Assembly (NCBI RefSeq): GCF_030362815.1
Contig: NZ_JAUCGR010000001.1
Coordinates: forward strand, 1,189,471 to 1,253,470
Length of the DNA: 64,000 bases
Source of the DNA: Cellulomonas edaphi
Lineage (GTDB): Bacteria; Actinomycetota; Actinomycetes; Actinomycetales; Cellulomonadaceae
Direction of reading: 5' to 3'
In this document: in pieces, positions 8,576 through 17,569 of the stretch
Numbering within the stretch: position 1 is the stretch's first letter
Layout: each line of letters starts with the position of its first letter
Position numbers and translations under genes: made by a program
Notes under the pieces: generated by a model
Told to the model about the DNA's origin: nothing
The model's input: only the letters and a program-made list of their open reading frames with translations
Databases searched by the model: none

Positions 8576-9493
8576 ATGCCCGTGCCGACGGAGCCGACGA
8601 CCCCCGCGGGGGCCGTCGGCTCCGTCGTTCCCGGGCTGCTCGCGGTGCACGCCCACCCCGACGACGAGACGCTCGCGACCGGTGCGCTGCTGGCCACCTG
8701 GGCGGCGGCCGGCCTGCCCGTCACGGTCGTGACGGCGACCCGTGGGGAGCGCGGCGAGGTGATCGGGGCGGAGCTCGCGCACCTCGAGGGTGAAGGGCCC
8801 GCGCTGGCCGCGCACCGCCGCGGCGAGCTCGCGGCCGCGCTGGTCGCGCTGGGCGTCGACGACCACGTCTTCCTGGACGGCGACGGGGATGCGACCTACG
8901 AGGACTCCGGGATGGCCTGGGTGTCGTCGGGGGTCGCGGGCTCCGCGTCCTCGGTGCCGCCCCGTGCGTTCGTCGGCGTCCCGGTCGACGAGGCGGCCGG
9001 GCGGCTCGCCCGGGTGCTGGCCGACCGCCGCCCCGCGGTGGTCGTGACGTACGAGCCGGCCGGCGGGTACGGGCACCCCGACCACGTGCGCGTGCACGAC
9101 GTCACGATGCGGGCGATCGGGCTGTCCGGCCTGGAGCCGGTGGTGCTCTGGGCCGCTGCCGGGGAGTCAGCGCTCCGCCGCGGCATGCGCGCGCTCGAGG
9201 CGGTGGACGGCCTCGCCCTGCCCGACCCGGACGGGCCGCTGGCGTCGGTCGCCGTGCCCGACGACGACGTGGACGTGACCGTCGACGTGACGCCCGTGCT
9301 GGACCGCGTGCTCGGGGCGATGCGGGCGCACGCCACCCAGATCCAGGCCGTCTCCCGGCTCGGCGCCGAGGCGGCCGTCGCGCAGTACGCGCTGAGCAAC
9401 GCGGTGCTGGCGCCCGTGCTGCCGAGCGAGGGATACCGCGTCGTCGCCGGCTCGCTCGTCGACTGGCCCGCGGGCGTGCGCACCCGCGCCTGA
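8576..9493 (+). CDS. mshB: N-acetyl-1-D-myo-inositol-2-amino-2-deoxy-alpha-D-glucopyranoside deacetylase (MshB-like)
   Basis: A zinc deacetylase of the LmbE/PIG-L family, 305 residues. It has the metal motif AHPDDE near residue 26 and the second metal histidine in the GYGHPDHVRVH segment. In mycothiol synthesis MshB removes acetate from GlcNAc-Ins. The length, the PIG-L fold and the actinobacterial setting favour MshB over mycothiol S-conjugate amidase (Mca), which has a different C-terminus and is usually slightly shorter. I chose ATG 8576, 11 nt after typA; the frame is open far upstream, but that part is antisense-like shadow inside typA. Confidence 0.85.
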   Translation: MPVPTEPTTPAGAVGSVVPGLLAVHAHPDDETLATGALLATWAAAGLPVTVVTATRGERGEVIGAELAHLEGEGPALAAHRRGELAAALVALGVDDHVFLDGDGDATYEDSGMAWVSSGVAGSASSVPPRAFVGVPVDEAAGRLARVLADRRPAVVVTYEPAGGYGHPDHVRVHDVTMRAIGLSGLEPVVLWAAAGESALRRGMRALEAVDGLALPDPDGPLASVAVPDDDVDVTVDVTPVLDRVLGAMRAHATQIQAVSRLGAEAAVAQYALSNAVLAPVLPSEGYRVVAGSLVDWPAGVRTRA

Positions 9494-9511
9494 GCGCACG
9501 GGCGCGGCGGG

Positions 9512-9517
9512 TAGCCT
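9512..9517 (+). promoter_or_regulatory. leaderless-type -10 element
   Basis: TAGCCT ends 7 nt before GTG 9525, placing the expected transcription start at or next to the start codon. Confidence 0.55.
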
Positions 9518-9524
9518 GACGCGC

Positions 9525-9932
9525 GTGCAGCACCTGTCTCCCGCGATCGTCGCCAAGTCCGTGGCCGCCCTCGCGCTCGGCCTGGGGGTCGGCGCGTTCG
9601 GCACCGTGATGCATCGCAGCGTGCCGCCGTGGGGAGCCGTGCTCGCCCTGGTGCTGGTGCTCAGCACCGGGATCATGGCGCGCGCGTGGGGCGGCCTGCT
9701 CGCGCTCGTCGGGCTGGCGCTGGGCGTGCTGGTGTCGGTGCAGGTGCTGTCCCAGACCGGCCCGGGCGGCGACGTCCTGGTCCCGTCGGGCGACGGCGTG
9801 CGCGCCCCCTGGCTCGGGTACCTGTGGGCGTACGGCTCGATCGTCCTGCTGGTGGTCGCGGCCGTGGTGCCGCGCCGCTGGTTCGCCGAGGCGCCGCGGG
9901 AGGGCGTGGACCACGACGCGGGCGCCGCGTGA
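9525..9932 (+). CDS. small membrane protein (DUF6113-like)
   Basis: A 135-residue protein with four predicted helices: about residues 10-30, 36-52, 56-75 and 100-118. It ends in a short acidic cytoplasmic tail. It is similar in layout to uncharacterised actinobacterial proteins placed next to mshB genes; the family name is given from memory. No catalytic motif is visible. GTG 9525 is preceded by a leaderless-type -10. Its stop overlaps the flavin reductase start by 4 nt. Confidence 0.75.
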   Translation: MQHLSPAIVAKSVAALALGLGVGAFGTVMHRSVPPWGAVLALVLVLSTGIMARAWGGLLALVGLALGVLVSVQVLSQTGPGGDVLVPSGDGVRAPWLGYLWAYGSIVLLVVAAVVPRRWFAEAPREGVDHDAGAA

Positions 9933-10426
9933 CCGGGCTCGTCGATCCCGACGTCTTTCGCTCGGCCGTGGGCCGGCTGCCCGCCGGTGTCGCCGTGGTG
10001 GCGCTGACGTGGCGGGGGACGCAGCACGCCATGACCGCCTCCGCGGTCGCCTCGGTGTCGCTGGACCCGCCGCTGCTGCTGTTCTGCGTGCACGCCGATG
10101 CGCGGGTGCGGGACGCGCTCGACGACGTGAACACGTGGGCCGTGAGCATCCTGTCCGACCAGCAGGGGCCGACGGCGGACTGGTTGTCGTCCCCGGGCCG
10201 CCCGGCCTTCGGCCAGCTCGACCGTGTGCCGCACCACGCGGCCCCGGTGTCGGGCGGCGCCTGGCTGGACGGCGCCTCCGCCTGGTTCGACTGCCGCACC
10301 GAGGCGATCCATGCCGCGGGCGACCACGACATCGTCGTCGGCGCGGTGCTGGCCGCCCGGCAGGGTCCCGCCGATGCCGGCGGGCTCGTCCACCTGCGGG
10401 GGCGGGTTCACCCGGTGCGCGGCTGA
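9929..10426 (+). CDS. flavin reductase-like domain protein
   Basis: A 165-residue protein of the flavin reductase-like (FMN-binding split barrel) family. The family segments are present: FRSAVGRLPAGVAVV at the N-terminus, HAMTASAVASVSLDPPLLLFCV, and the C-terminal 'DHDIVVGAVLAA..G...LVHLRG' region. Such proteins reduce FMN/FAD with NAD(P)H, or act as the reductase partner of two-component monooxygenases. No oxygenase gene is nearby, so the partner is unknown. GTG 9929 overlaps the previous stop (GTGA). Confidence 0.85.
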   Translation: MTGLVDPDVFRSAVGRLPAGVAVVALTWRGTQHAMTASAVASVSLDPPLLLFCVHADARVRDALDDVNTWAVSILSDQQGPTADWLSSPGRPAFGQLDRVPHHAAPVSGGAWLDGASAWFDCRTEAIHAAGDHDIVVGAVLAARQGPADAGGLVHLRGRVHPVRG

Positions 10427-10441
10427 GCCCCTCCGCGCCAC

Positions 10442-10460
10442 GCCCCGCGACCGGCGGGGT
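10442..10460 (+). terminator. short GC hairpin after flavin reductase gene
   Basis: Six-bp arms at 10443-10448 and 10454-10459, with one outer G-T pair and a 5-nt loop, lie 16 nt after the stop. It is a weak candidate. Confidence 0.4.
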
Positions 10461-10477
10461 CGCTCAGGCGCGCCACG

Positions 10478-10483
10478 TAGAAT
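10478..10483 (+). promoter_or_regulatory. -10 element of VanW-family gene
   Basis: TAGAAT is followed by a leader of about 35 nt carrying GGGGGAG just before ATG 10524. Confidence 0.5.
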
Positions 10484-10523
10484 CGCGCGGGCGCAGGTGG
10501 CGCAGGCAATCGTGGGGGAGTAG

Positions 10524-13355
10524 ATGAGCGACGGAACCGACCGCGACGGCGTCGAGCCGACGGACGACACCGCCACGCCGGACGTGCCCGAGGTCGACGA
10601 CGACTCCTCGGCCGACGACATCTGGCCGGTGTGGGGCGGCGGCGGCGTGCTCGGTGTCTCCACGGTGCGGCCGGCCGACGACGGGCGAGCGCCTGGCGCG
10701 TCTGATGCGGTCGCGTCCCCTGAGGCAGACGTCGACGGGGCCACCGAGGCGGAGTCGGTTGCGCCCGCAGGGGTGGGCCCCGACGATGGCGAGTCCGACG
10801 AGGCCGCGGACGACGAGGCCGTGGTCGACGAGGCCGCCGCGGTCGTCGCCGAGTCGGAGGCCGACTCGGGCGAGCCCGCCGCGCACGAACCGGCTGCGGC
10901 CGAGCACGCCCCCGACGGGCCGGCCGAGGACCCGTCGGCCTCCGACCCGTCCGACGCGGATGAGTCGCCGGCCGAGGGGCCCGCCGATGGGGCGGAGGCT
11001 GTGGTCGGCACACCCGTTGACGCGGACGAGCCTGTTGCCGACGAGACTGAGGTGGACGAGTCCGCTACCGACAAGGTCGAGGCGGACAAGCCTGTCTCCG
11101 ACGAGCCCGTCGAGCCCGTGGCCGCCACCGCCGCGACCGCCGTCCTGGCCCCGGCCTCCGATCCCGTGCCGGCCGAGCGCGCGCCCCAGACGACGGCAGC
11201 GCAGCAGCCCGACGCCGAGACGGAGCTCTTGGCTCCGGTCGTCGCCGCCTCGGTTCCCGTCCGGACCTCGACGCGCCCGCCGGCAGCGGCAGCCACGCCG
11301 CAGCCGCCCGCCTCGTCCGCGGACTCGACGACCGGCTCGACGATTACCGACTCGATGGCCACCGACTCGACAACCACGCCCTCGACGGCGCCCGCTGCGA
11401 CCCCGTCCGCGGACGGCACCACGGCCGGTGCCGCGGCACGGGCAGCCGCCGTGGGCGGGGCGGCAGCAGCTGCCGCGTCGGCATCCGCACCCGCGCCCGA
11501 CCCGATCGCGAGCCCCGCGCCCGCCGCGAGCGCCGCACCCGCCGCGGGCCCCGCACCCGCCGCGGGCCCCGACGCGCCCGGTCCGATGCGCGTCACGGCG
11601 GGCCCCGTGACGCCGTCGGCGCGCAAGGAGTCGCCGCTGGACGTCTTCGAGCCGGAGACCCGCACGCGCCGGTGGCCGAAGCGGCTCGCGATCGTCGCCG
11701 GCATCGTCCTGCTGCTGGTGGGCGGGTACGCCGCTGCGTCGTACGCCCTGGGCGACGACGTGCCGCGCGGAGCCACGGTGGCGGGCGTGGACATCGGGGG
11801 GCTGTCCGCGGACGACGCCGTCGCCCGGCTGGACGACGAGCTGCACGACGCGACCACGGCGCCCATCGACGTCGTCGCCAACGACGTCACGTCCAGCGTC
11901 GACCCGCAGGAGGCCGGTCTGTCCTTCGACGCGAAGGCGACGGTCGACGAGCTGACGGGGGTCGACCTGCTCGACCCGATGCGCCTGTGGCAGCACGCGG
12001 TGGGCGTCGGCGAGGCCGAGCCCGTCACGGCGGTCGACGAGAAGGCTCTCGGCCAGGCGGTCGAGGGTCTTGAGGGCGATCTGTCGAAGGCGCCCGTCGA
12101 CGGCTCGATCGTGTTCGTGGACGGTTCCGCGGAGGCCACCGACGCCAAGGACGGCTGGCAGCTCGACGCCGAGGGCGCGCAGCAGGCGATCGAGGACGGG
12201 TGGCTCACCGGCGCCCGCCCGCTGGACCTGCCCACCGAGGCCGTCGAGCCCGACATCACGCAGGAGGAGACCGACGCCGCACTCGCCGTCGCGAGCCAGG
12301 CCGTCTCGGGCCCCGTCTCGGTCACGATCGGCGACCAGCTCGCCGTGCTGACGCCCGAGGACGTCGCCGCCGCCGCGTCGATGGTGCCGGTGGACGGCGA
12401 CCTGGTGCTCCAGGCCGACGGCAAGAAGCTGAGCCGCGAGGTGCTCGACCAGCTCCCGAAGCTGCTCACCAAGGCAGCCGACGCGTCGTTCAAGTTCAAG
12501 AACGACAAGCCGGTGCTCGTGCCGGGCAAGCCCGGCACGACGATCGACCCCGACGCCCTGGCGAAGGCCGTGGGGGCGGCCGCGGTCGCCGAGCAGCGCA
12601 ACGCCGACGTAGCGCTCGTGGAGACGGATCCCAAGGAGTCGACGGACGAGCTGAAGAAGCTCGGCATCAAGGAGATCGTCTCGGAGTTCTCCACGCCCAT
12701 GCCGTTCGAGCCGCGACGCACGCAGAACATCGCGACCGGCCTGGCGCACATCACGGGCACGCTCATCCGGCCCGGCGAGACGTTCAGCCTCACGGACGCA
12801 CTCGGGCCGGTGGACGCCAAGCACGGCTTCATCGACGCGGGCGCGATCGTGAGCGGCGAGCACGTGGACGCCATCGGCGGCGGCCTGTCGCAGGTGTCGA
12901 CGACCACGTACAACGCGGCCTTCTTCGCGGGCATGGAGGACGTCACGCACACGCCCCACAGCGAGTGGTTCTCCCGGTACCCGGAGGGTCGGGAGTCCAC
13001 GATCTTCACGGGTGTCATCGACATGAAGTGGAAGAACAACACGCCGTACGGCGCGCTCGTGCAGGGCTGGGTCGCGGACGGCCGCACGTACGTGCGGATC
13101 TGGGGCACCAAGTACTGGACCGTCAAGACGACGACGAGCCCTCGCTCGGGCGTCGTCGCGCCGACGACCGTCTACTCTCAGTCGCCGACCTGCGAGCCCT
13201 CGCTCGCGGGCAACCCCGGCTTCTCGGTGACCGTCACCCGCAAGACGTACCTCGACGACGTGCTCAAGCACACCGAGTCGAACTCGTGGCGGTACAAGCC
13301 GCAGAACAAGGTGGTGTGCGGTGAGCCGCCCAGCTCGAAGGACGACGGGAAGTAG
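10524..13355 (+). CDS. VanW-family membrane protein with long acidic cytoplasmic N-terminus
   Basis: A 943-residue protein. Residues 1 to about 380 are low-complexity, first Asp/Glu-rich and then Ala/Pro/Thr-rich, with no fold visible. One membrane helix follows near 386-405 (LAIVAGIVLLLVGGYAAAS), preceded by basic residues, so the N-terminus should be cytoplasmic and the rest outside. Outside are two peptidoglycan-binding-4-like repeats (PRGATVAGVDIGGLSADDA...) and a VanW domain near 728-865 (RRTQNIATGLAHITGTLI, RPGETFSL). VanW proteins are linked to glycopeptide clusters and the cell wall, but their biochemical role is unresolved. It is probably monocistronic. Confidence 0.88.
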   Translation: MSDGTDRDGVEPTDDTATPDVPEVDDDSSADDIWPVWGGGGVLGVSTVRPADDGRAPGASDAVASPEADVDGATEAESVAPAGVGPDDGESDEAADDEAVVDEAAAVVAESEADSGEPAAHEPAAAEHAPDGPAEDPSASDPSDADESPAEGPADGAEAVVGTPVDADEPVADETEVDESATDKVEADKPVSDEPVEPVAATAATAVLAPASDPVPAERAPQTTAAQQPDAETELLAPVVAASVPVRTSTRPPAAAATPQPPASSADSTTGSTITDSMATDSTTTPSTAPAATPSADGTTAGAAARAAAVGGAAAAAASASAPAPDPIASPAPAASAAPAAGPAPAAGPDAPGPMRVTAGPVTPSARKESPLDVFEPETRTRRWPKRLAIVAGIVLLLVGGYAAASYALGDDVPRGATVAGVDIGGLSADDAVARLDDELHDATTAPIDVVANDVTSSVDPQEAGLSFDAKATVDELTGVDLLDPMRLWQHAVGVGEAEPVTAVDEKALGQAVEGLEGDLSKAPVDGSIVFVDGSAEATDAKDGWQLDAEGAQQAIEDGWLTGARPLDLPTEAVEPDITQEETDAALAVASQAVSGPVSVTIGDQLAVLTPEDVAAAASMVPVDGDLVLQADGKKLSREVLDQLPKLLTKAADASFKFKNDKPVLVPGKPGTTIDPDALAKAVGAAAVAEQRNADVALVETDPKESTDELKKLGIKEIVSEFSTPMPFEPRRTQNIATGLAHITGTLIRPGETFSLTDALGPVDAKHGFIDAGAIVSGEHVDAIGGGLSQVSTTTYNAAFFAGMEDVTHTPHSEWFSRYPEGRESTIFTGVIDMKWKNNTPYGALVQGWVADGRTYVRIWGTKYWTVKTTTSPRSGVVAPTTVYSQSPTCEPSLAGNPGFSVTVTRKTYLDDVLKHTESNSWRYKPQNKVVCGEPPSSKDDGK

Positions 13356-13364
13356 CGGCCGCCG

Positions 13365-13604
13365 TCAGGGCCGGTCGCGGCGGGGCGGAGCGGGCGGCAC
13401 CTGCTTCGCCAGCACGATGTCGGCCGCGGGCACCCGCACGTCGTCCTGTCGGGTGCGGACCACCACCCCGGACGCGTCGACCGCCAGCAGCTCACCCAGC
13501 ACGTCGGTGAGCGGCGGCTCGCCAGGTGCAGGATCGTCGTCCCGGACACGGCGCACCACCACTCGGCCCCCCACGGGGAGGTCGCGCCACGTGGCGGGAG
13601 TCAC
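13365..13604 (-). CDS. stand-alone SH3-like domain protein
   Basis: A 79-residue protein starting at GTG 13604. The pattern VGGRVVVRRV...LTDVLGELLAVDASGVVVRTR...VRVPAADIVLAKQVP resembles the N-terminal SH3-like barrel of actinobacterial GNAT acetyltransferases such as mycobacterial Rv0428c (recalled, not searched). No acetyltransferase domain follows, so this is either a free-standing domain or a remnant. It is convergent with the VanW gene (9 nt between stops) and divergent from fdxA. Confidence 0.65.
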   Translation of the reverse strand: MTPATWRDLPVGGRVVVRRVRDDDPAPGEPPLTDVLGELLAVDASGVVVRTRQDDVRVPAADIVLAKQVPPAPPRRDRP

Positions 13605-13675
13605 GCGAGGCCCAGGCGTGGACAGCGCATGGCGCGGGCGTTCATGTGCGGAATACTAGGGACACCCCGGCTAGT

Positions 13676-13680
13676 GGAGG
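13676..13680 (+). promoter_or_regulatory. Shine-Dalgarno fixing fdxA start
   Basis: GGAGG lies 7 nt before GTG 13688. A possible -10 (TACTAG) is at 13654-13659. Confidence 0.55.
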
Positions 13681-13687
13681 ATCGACT

Positions 13688-14014
13688 GTGACGTATGTGA
13701 TCGCCGAACCTTGTGTGGACGTCAAGGACAAGGCGTGCATCGAGGAATGTCCCGTGGACTGCATCTACGAGGGCAAGCGGTCGCTGTACATCCACCCGGA
13801 CGAGTGCGTCGACTGCGGCGCCTGCGAGCCGGTGTGCCCGGTCGAGGCCATCTACTACGAGGACGACGTCCCCGAGCAGTGGAGCCAGTACTACAAGGCG
13901 AACGTCGAGTTCTTCGACGACCTGGGCTCCCCGGGTGGCGCCGCGAAGATGGGCGAGATCGACAAGGACCACCCCATCATCGCGACCCTGCCGCTGCGCG
14001 TGCACGAAGACTGA
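13688..14014 (+). CDS. fdxA: seven-iron ferredoxin FdxA/FdxC
   Basis: A 108-residue cytoplasmic electron carrier. It starts MTYVIAEPCVDVKDKACIEE. Cysteines in CVDVKDKACIEECPVDC and then CVDCGACEPVCP give the one [3Fe-4S] plus one [4Fe-4S] pattern of bacterial 7Fe ferredoxins. GTG 13688 is chosen because an SD lies at the right spacing and the family begins here, although the frame is open further upstream. The dapC-type gene starts 10 nt downstream. The fdx-dapC pairing is recalled as conserved in actinobacteria, including Mycobacterium. Confidence 0.96.
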   Translation: MTYVIAEPCVDVKDKACIEECPVDCIYEGKRSLYIHPDECVDCGACEPVCPVEAIYYEDDVPEQWSQYYKANVEFFDDLGSPGGAAKMGEIDKDHPIIATLPLRVHED

Positions 14015-14024
14015 CGCGCGGCCC

Positions 14025-15164
14025 GTGGGTCTGCTGACCGGCGCGCTGCCGGACTTCCCGTGGGACACCCTGGCGCCGTACGCGCAGCGCGCGCGCGAGC
14101 ACGCCGGCGGCATCGTCGACCTGTCGGTCGGCACGCCCGTCGACCCCACGCCGCCGTTGCTGCGCGACGCCCTCGCGGCCGCCTCGGACGCGCACGGCTA
14201 CCCGACCACCCACGGCACGCCGGAGCTGCGAGAGGCGGTGGTGCGCTGGTTCGCCAGGCGGCGAGGAGTGCGCGGTCTCGACGCGAGCGCGGTGCTTCCG
14301 ACGGTCGGCTCCAAGGAGCTGGTCGCGTTCCTCCCGGCGCTGCTGGGCCTGGGGCACGGCGACGTGGTCCTGCACCCGCGCGCCGCGTATCCCACCTACG
14401 ACGTCGGCGCGCGGCTCGCGGGCGCGACGCCTGAGTCGACCGACGACCCCGCCGGCAGGCTCGCGCAGGGCGGGGTGCGGCTGGTGTGGCTCAACTCGCC
14501 CGGCAACCCCGACGGGTCGGTCCTGTCGACCGAGCAGCTGCGCGAGGTCGTCGAGGCCGCGCGCGCCGCGCAGGCGCGCGACGGCGTCCCGGTCGTCGTC
14601 GCGTCGGACGAGTGCTACGCGGAGCTGGCCTGGGCCGAGCCGTGGGCGTCCACCGGCGTGCCGAGCATCCTCGACCCTCGGGTGACCGGAGGCGACCACA
14701 CGGGGCTGCTCAGCGTCTACTCGCTGTCCAAGCAGTCGAACCTCGCGGGCTACCGCGCGGCGTTCGTCGCGGGTGATCCCGCACTCGTGGCGCGGCTGCT
14801 CGAGGTGCGCAAGCACGCGGGCATGATCGTCCCGGCGCCCGTGCAGGCGGCGATGGCGGTCGCGCTCGAGGACGACGCGCACGTCGCCGAGCAGCGCGAG
14901 CGGTACCGGCGCCGGCGGACGGTGCTGCGCGCCGCGCTCGAGGGTGCGGGGTACACGGTCGACGCCTCGGCGGCCGGGCTGTACCTGTGGACGCGACCGG
15001 CGTACGGCGACCAGGACTCGTGGGCGACGGTGGGCGACCTCGCCACGCTCGGCATCCTCACGGCCCCGGGGGCGTTCTACGGCGACCGCACGCACGTGCG
15101 CATCGCGCTCACGGCGACGGACGAGCGGATCGACGAGGCCGCCGCACGGCTCTCCGGCGCCTGA
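14025..15164 (+). CDS. dapC: succinyldiaminopimelate transaminase
   Basis: A PLP-dependent class I/II aminotransferase of 379 residues, the usual length for actinobacterial DapC. It has a GYPTTHGTPELREAV substrate/PLP segment, NSPGNPDG, SDECYAEL, and the lysine that binds PLP in SLSKQSNLAGYR. It transfers the amino group to N-succinyl-2-amino-6-ketopimelate in DAP/lysine synthesis, between the DapD and DapE steps encoded 3-5 kb downstream. Start GTG 14025 lies 10 nt after fdxA. This context makes DapC more likely than a generic aminotransferase. Confidence 0.9.
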   Translation: MGLLTGALPDFPWDTLAPYAQRAREHAGGIVDLSVGTPVDPTPPLLRDALAAASDAHGYPTTHGTPELREAVVRWFARRRGVRGLDASAVLPTVGSKELVAFLPALLGLGHGDVVLHPRAAYPTYDVGARLAGATPESTDDPAGRLAQGGVRLVWLNSPGNPDGSVLSTEQLREVVEAARAAQARDGVPVVVASDECYAELAWAEPWASTGVPSILDPRVTGGDHTGLLSVYSLSKQSNLAGYRAAFVAGDPALVARLLEVRKHAGMIVPAPVQAAMAVALEDDAHVAEQRERYRRRRTVLRAALEGAGYTVDASAAGLYLWTRPAYGDQDSWATVGDLATLGILTAPGAFYGDRTHVRIALTATDERIDEAAARLSGA

Positions 15165-15180
15165 TGTGACACGGATCACG
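15165..15180 (+). promoter_or_regulatory. CRP/GlxR-type operator upstream of gltA
   Basis: TGTGA-N6-TCACG matches nine of ten conserved positions of the CRP/GlxR palindrome TGTGA-N6-TCACA. It begins immediately after the dapC stop, about 55 bp upstream of the likely gltA -10. cAMP-responsive control of citrate synthase by GlxR is known in Corynebacterium; transferring that role here is inference. Confidence 0.55.
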
Positions 15181-15201
15181 TCGGGATGGGCCCGTGCGAG
15201 A

Positions 15202-15232
15202 TTGGGCAACCGGGCGTAGGCGCAGGTAGCGT
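15202..15232 (+). promoter_or_regulatory. putative gltA promoter
   Basis: A TTGGGC (15202-15207) is separated by 19 bp from TAGCGT (15227-15232). It implies a leader of about 115 nt before ATG 15354. Confidence 0.4.
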
Positions 15233-15353
15233 CAGGCCTCTGCCGACGACGCCCAGAGCGCAGCCGGCACGTGCGGCCCGATCGGTCGTGGCGCAGCGAT
15301 TCGAAACCCGGCGAGGCGCACCCCACCCCGCCCGGGCACCTGGGAGGCAACGC

Positions 15354-16661
<1,308 letters not shown>

Positions 16662-16664
16662 GGC

Positions 16665-17567
16665 TCACGCGCCCTCGACGAGCGTGAGGCGGACCAAGCC
16701 GTCCCTCAGCTCGTCCGAGGATGGTGACCACTCGCCGGACGCGCGGTCCCACCGCTGGTCGGCGACCTCGACCGCGACCGTGCCCAGCGACGCGGCCGTC
16801 GCGACGGCCCACTGGCCGACGGCCCAGCCGAGCCGCCGCCGGTCGTCGCCCAACGCGCGCGCGTCGACCGTGACGGTGGTCGCCCCCTCGTCGTCGACGC
16901 CCGTCCGGGCCGGCAGCCTGCCGAAGTCCCGCCGGAGCCGCTCCCGCACCGCCTTCGCGTCGCCCGATCCCGGCTCCGCCGCGTTCAGGTCGCAGCGCAG
17001 GGAGGCCGGCGAGAATCCCGTGAGCGCCGAGGCGAACGCGCGGGCGCGGGGCTCGTGCTGGGCGTAGGCGTCGGGGAAGCCCGAGCGCTGGACCGCCTGG
17101 GCGGCCTGCGTGACGGGCATCGTCGCGAACCCGTCGACCTTGACCAGGTGGTCGAGGAACTTCCCCGTCGCGTACACCGGGTTCATGATCTGGTCCACGG
17201 TGCCCCATCCCTGCGAGGGGCGCTGCTGGAAGAGCCCGATCGAGTCTCTGTCGCCGTAGTCGATGTTGACCAGCCGCGACTCCTGCAGCGCGGTGGCCAG
17301 CCCGATGGTCGCGGCGCGCGCGGGCAGGCCGCGGCGGAGGGTGACCGCCGCGACCAGCGCGGCGTTCTGCGCCTGCGTGGTCGACAGCGCCACCTGCTCG
17401 GAGTCCTTGCCCGCGAAGCAGACCTCCGCCTGTGGCCGGGGCGGGCTCTGGCTGTCGAGCACGGCCACGACGCCCAGAACGGCACCCGTGAGCAGCACCA
17501 GGACTACGAGCACCGCGATCAGCGCGCCGACGGCGCTGCGTCGGCGACGTCGCGGCCGTCGAGCCAC
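16665..17567 (-). CDS. membrane-anchored lysozyme/transglycosylase-like protein
   Basis: A 300-residue protein. A basic N-terminus ([14 protein letters not shown]) and one helix near residues 12-36 put the rest outside the membrane. The core LATALQESRLVNIDYGDRDS followed by IGLFQQRPSQGWGT resembles the lysozyme-like fold of lytic transglycosylases, with the Glu of LQES in the catalytic position. Homologues are often misnamed 'heavy metal transporter'. GTG 17567 lies 2 nt after the dapD stop, so it is probably co-transcribed with dapD. The activity is inferred from motif resemblance only. Confidence 0.72.
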   Translation of the reverse strand: MARRPRRRRRSAVGALIAVLVVLVLLTGAVLGVVAVLDSQSPPRPQAEVCFAGKDSEQVALSTTQAQNAALVAAVTLRRGLPARAATIGLATALQESRLVNIDYGDRDSIGLFQQRPSQGWGTVDQIMNPVYATGKFLDHLVKVDGFATMPVTQAAQAVQRSGFPDAYAQHEPRARAFASALTGFSPASLRCDLNAAEPGSGDAKAVRERLRRDFGRLPARTGVDDEGATTVTVDARALGDDRRRLGWAVGQWAVATAASLGTVAVEVADQRWDRASGEWSPSSDELRDGLVRLTLVEGA

Positions 17568-17569
17568 GC

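Noticed and set aside
9167..13126. Open frame of over 1300 codons on the minus strand through the VanW gene region
   Set aside because: It is the mirror of genuine plus-strand genes in very high-GC DNA. Its composition is Ser/Thr/Arg-rich without domains, and plus-strand VanW and flavin-reductase domains are clear.
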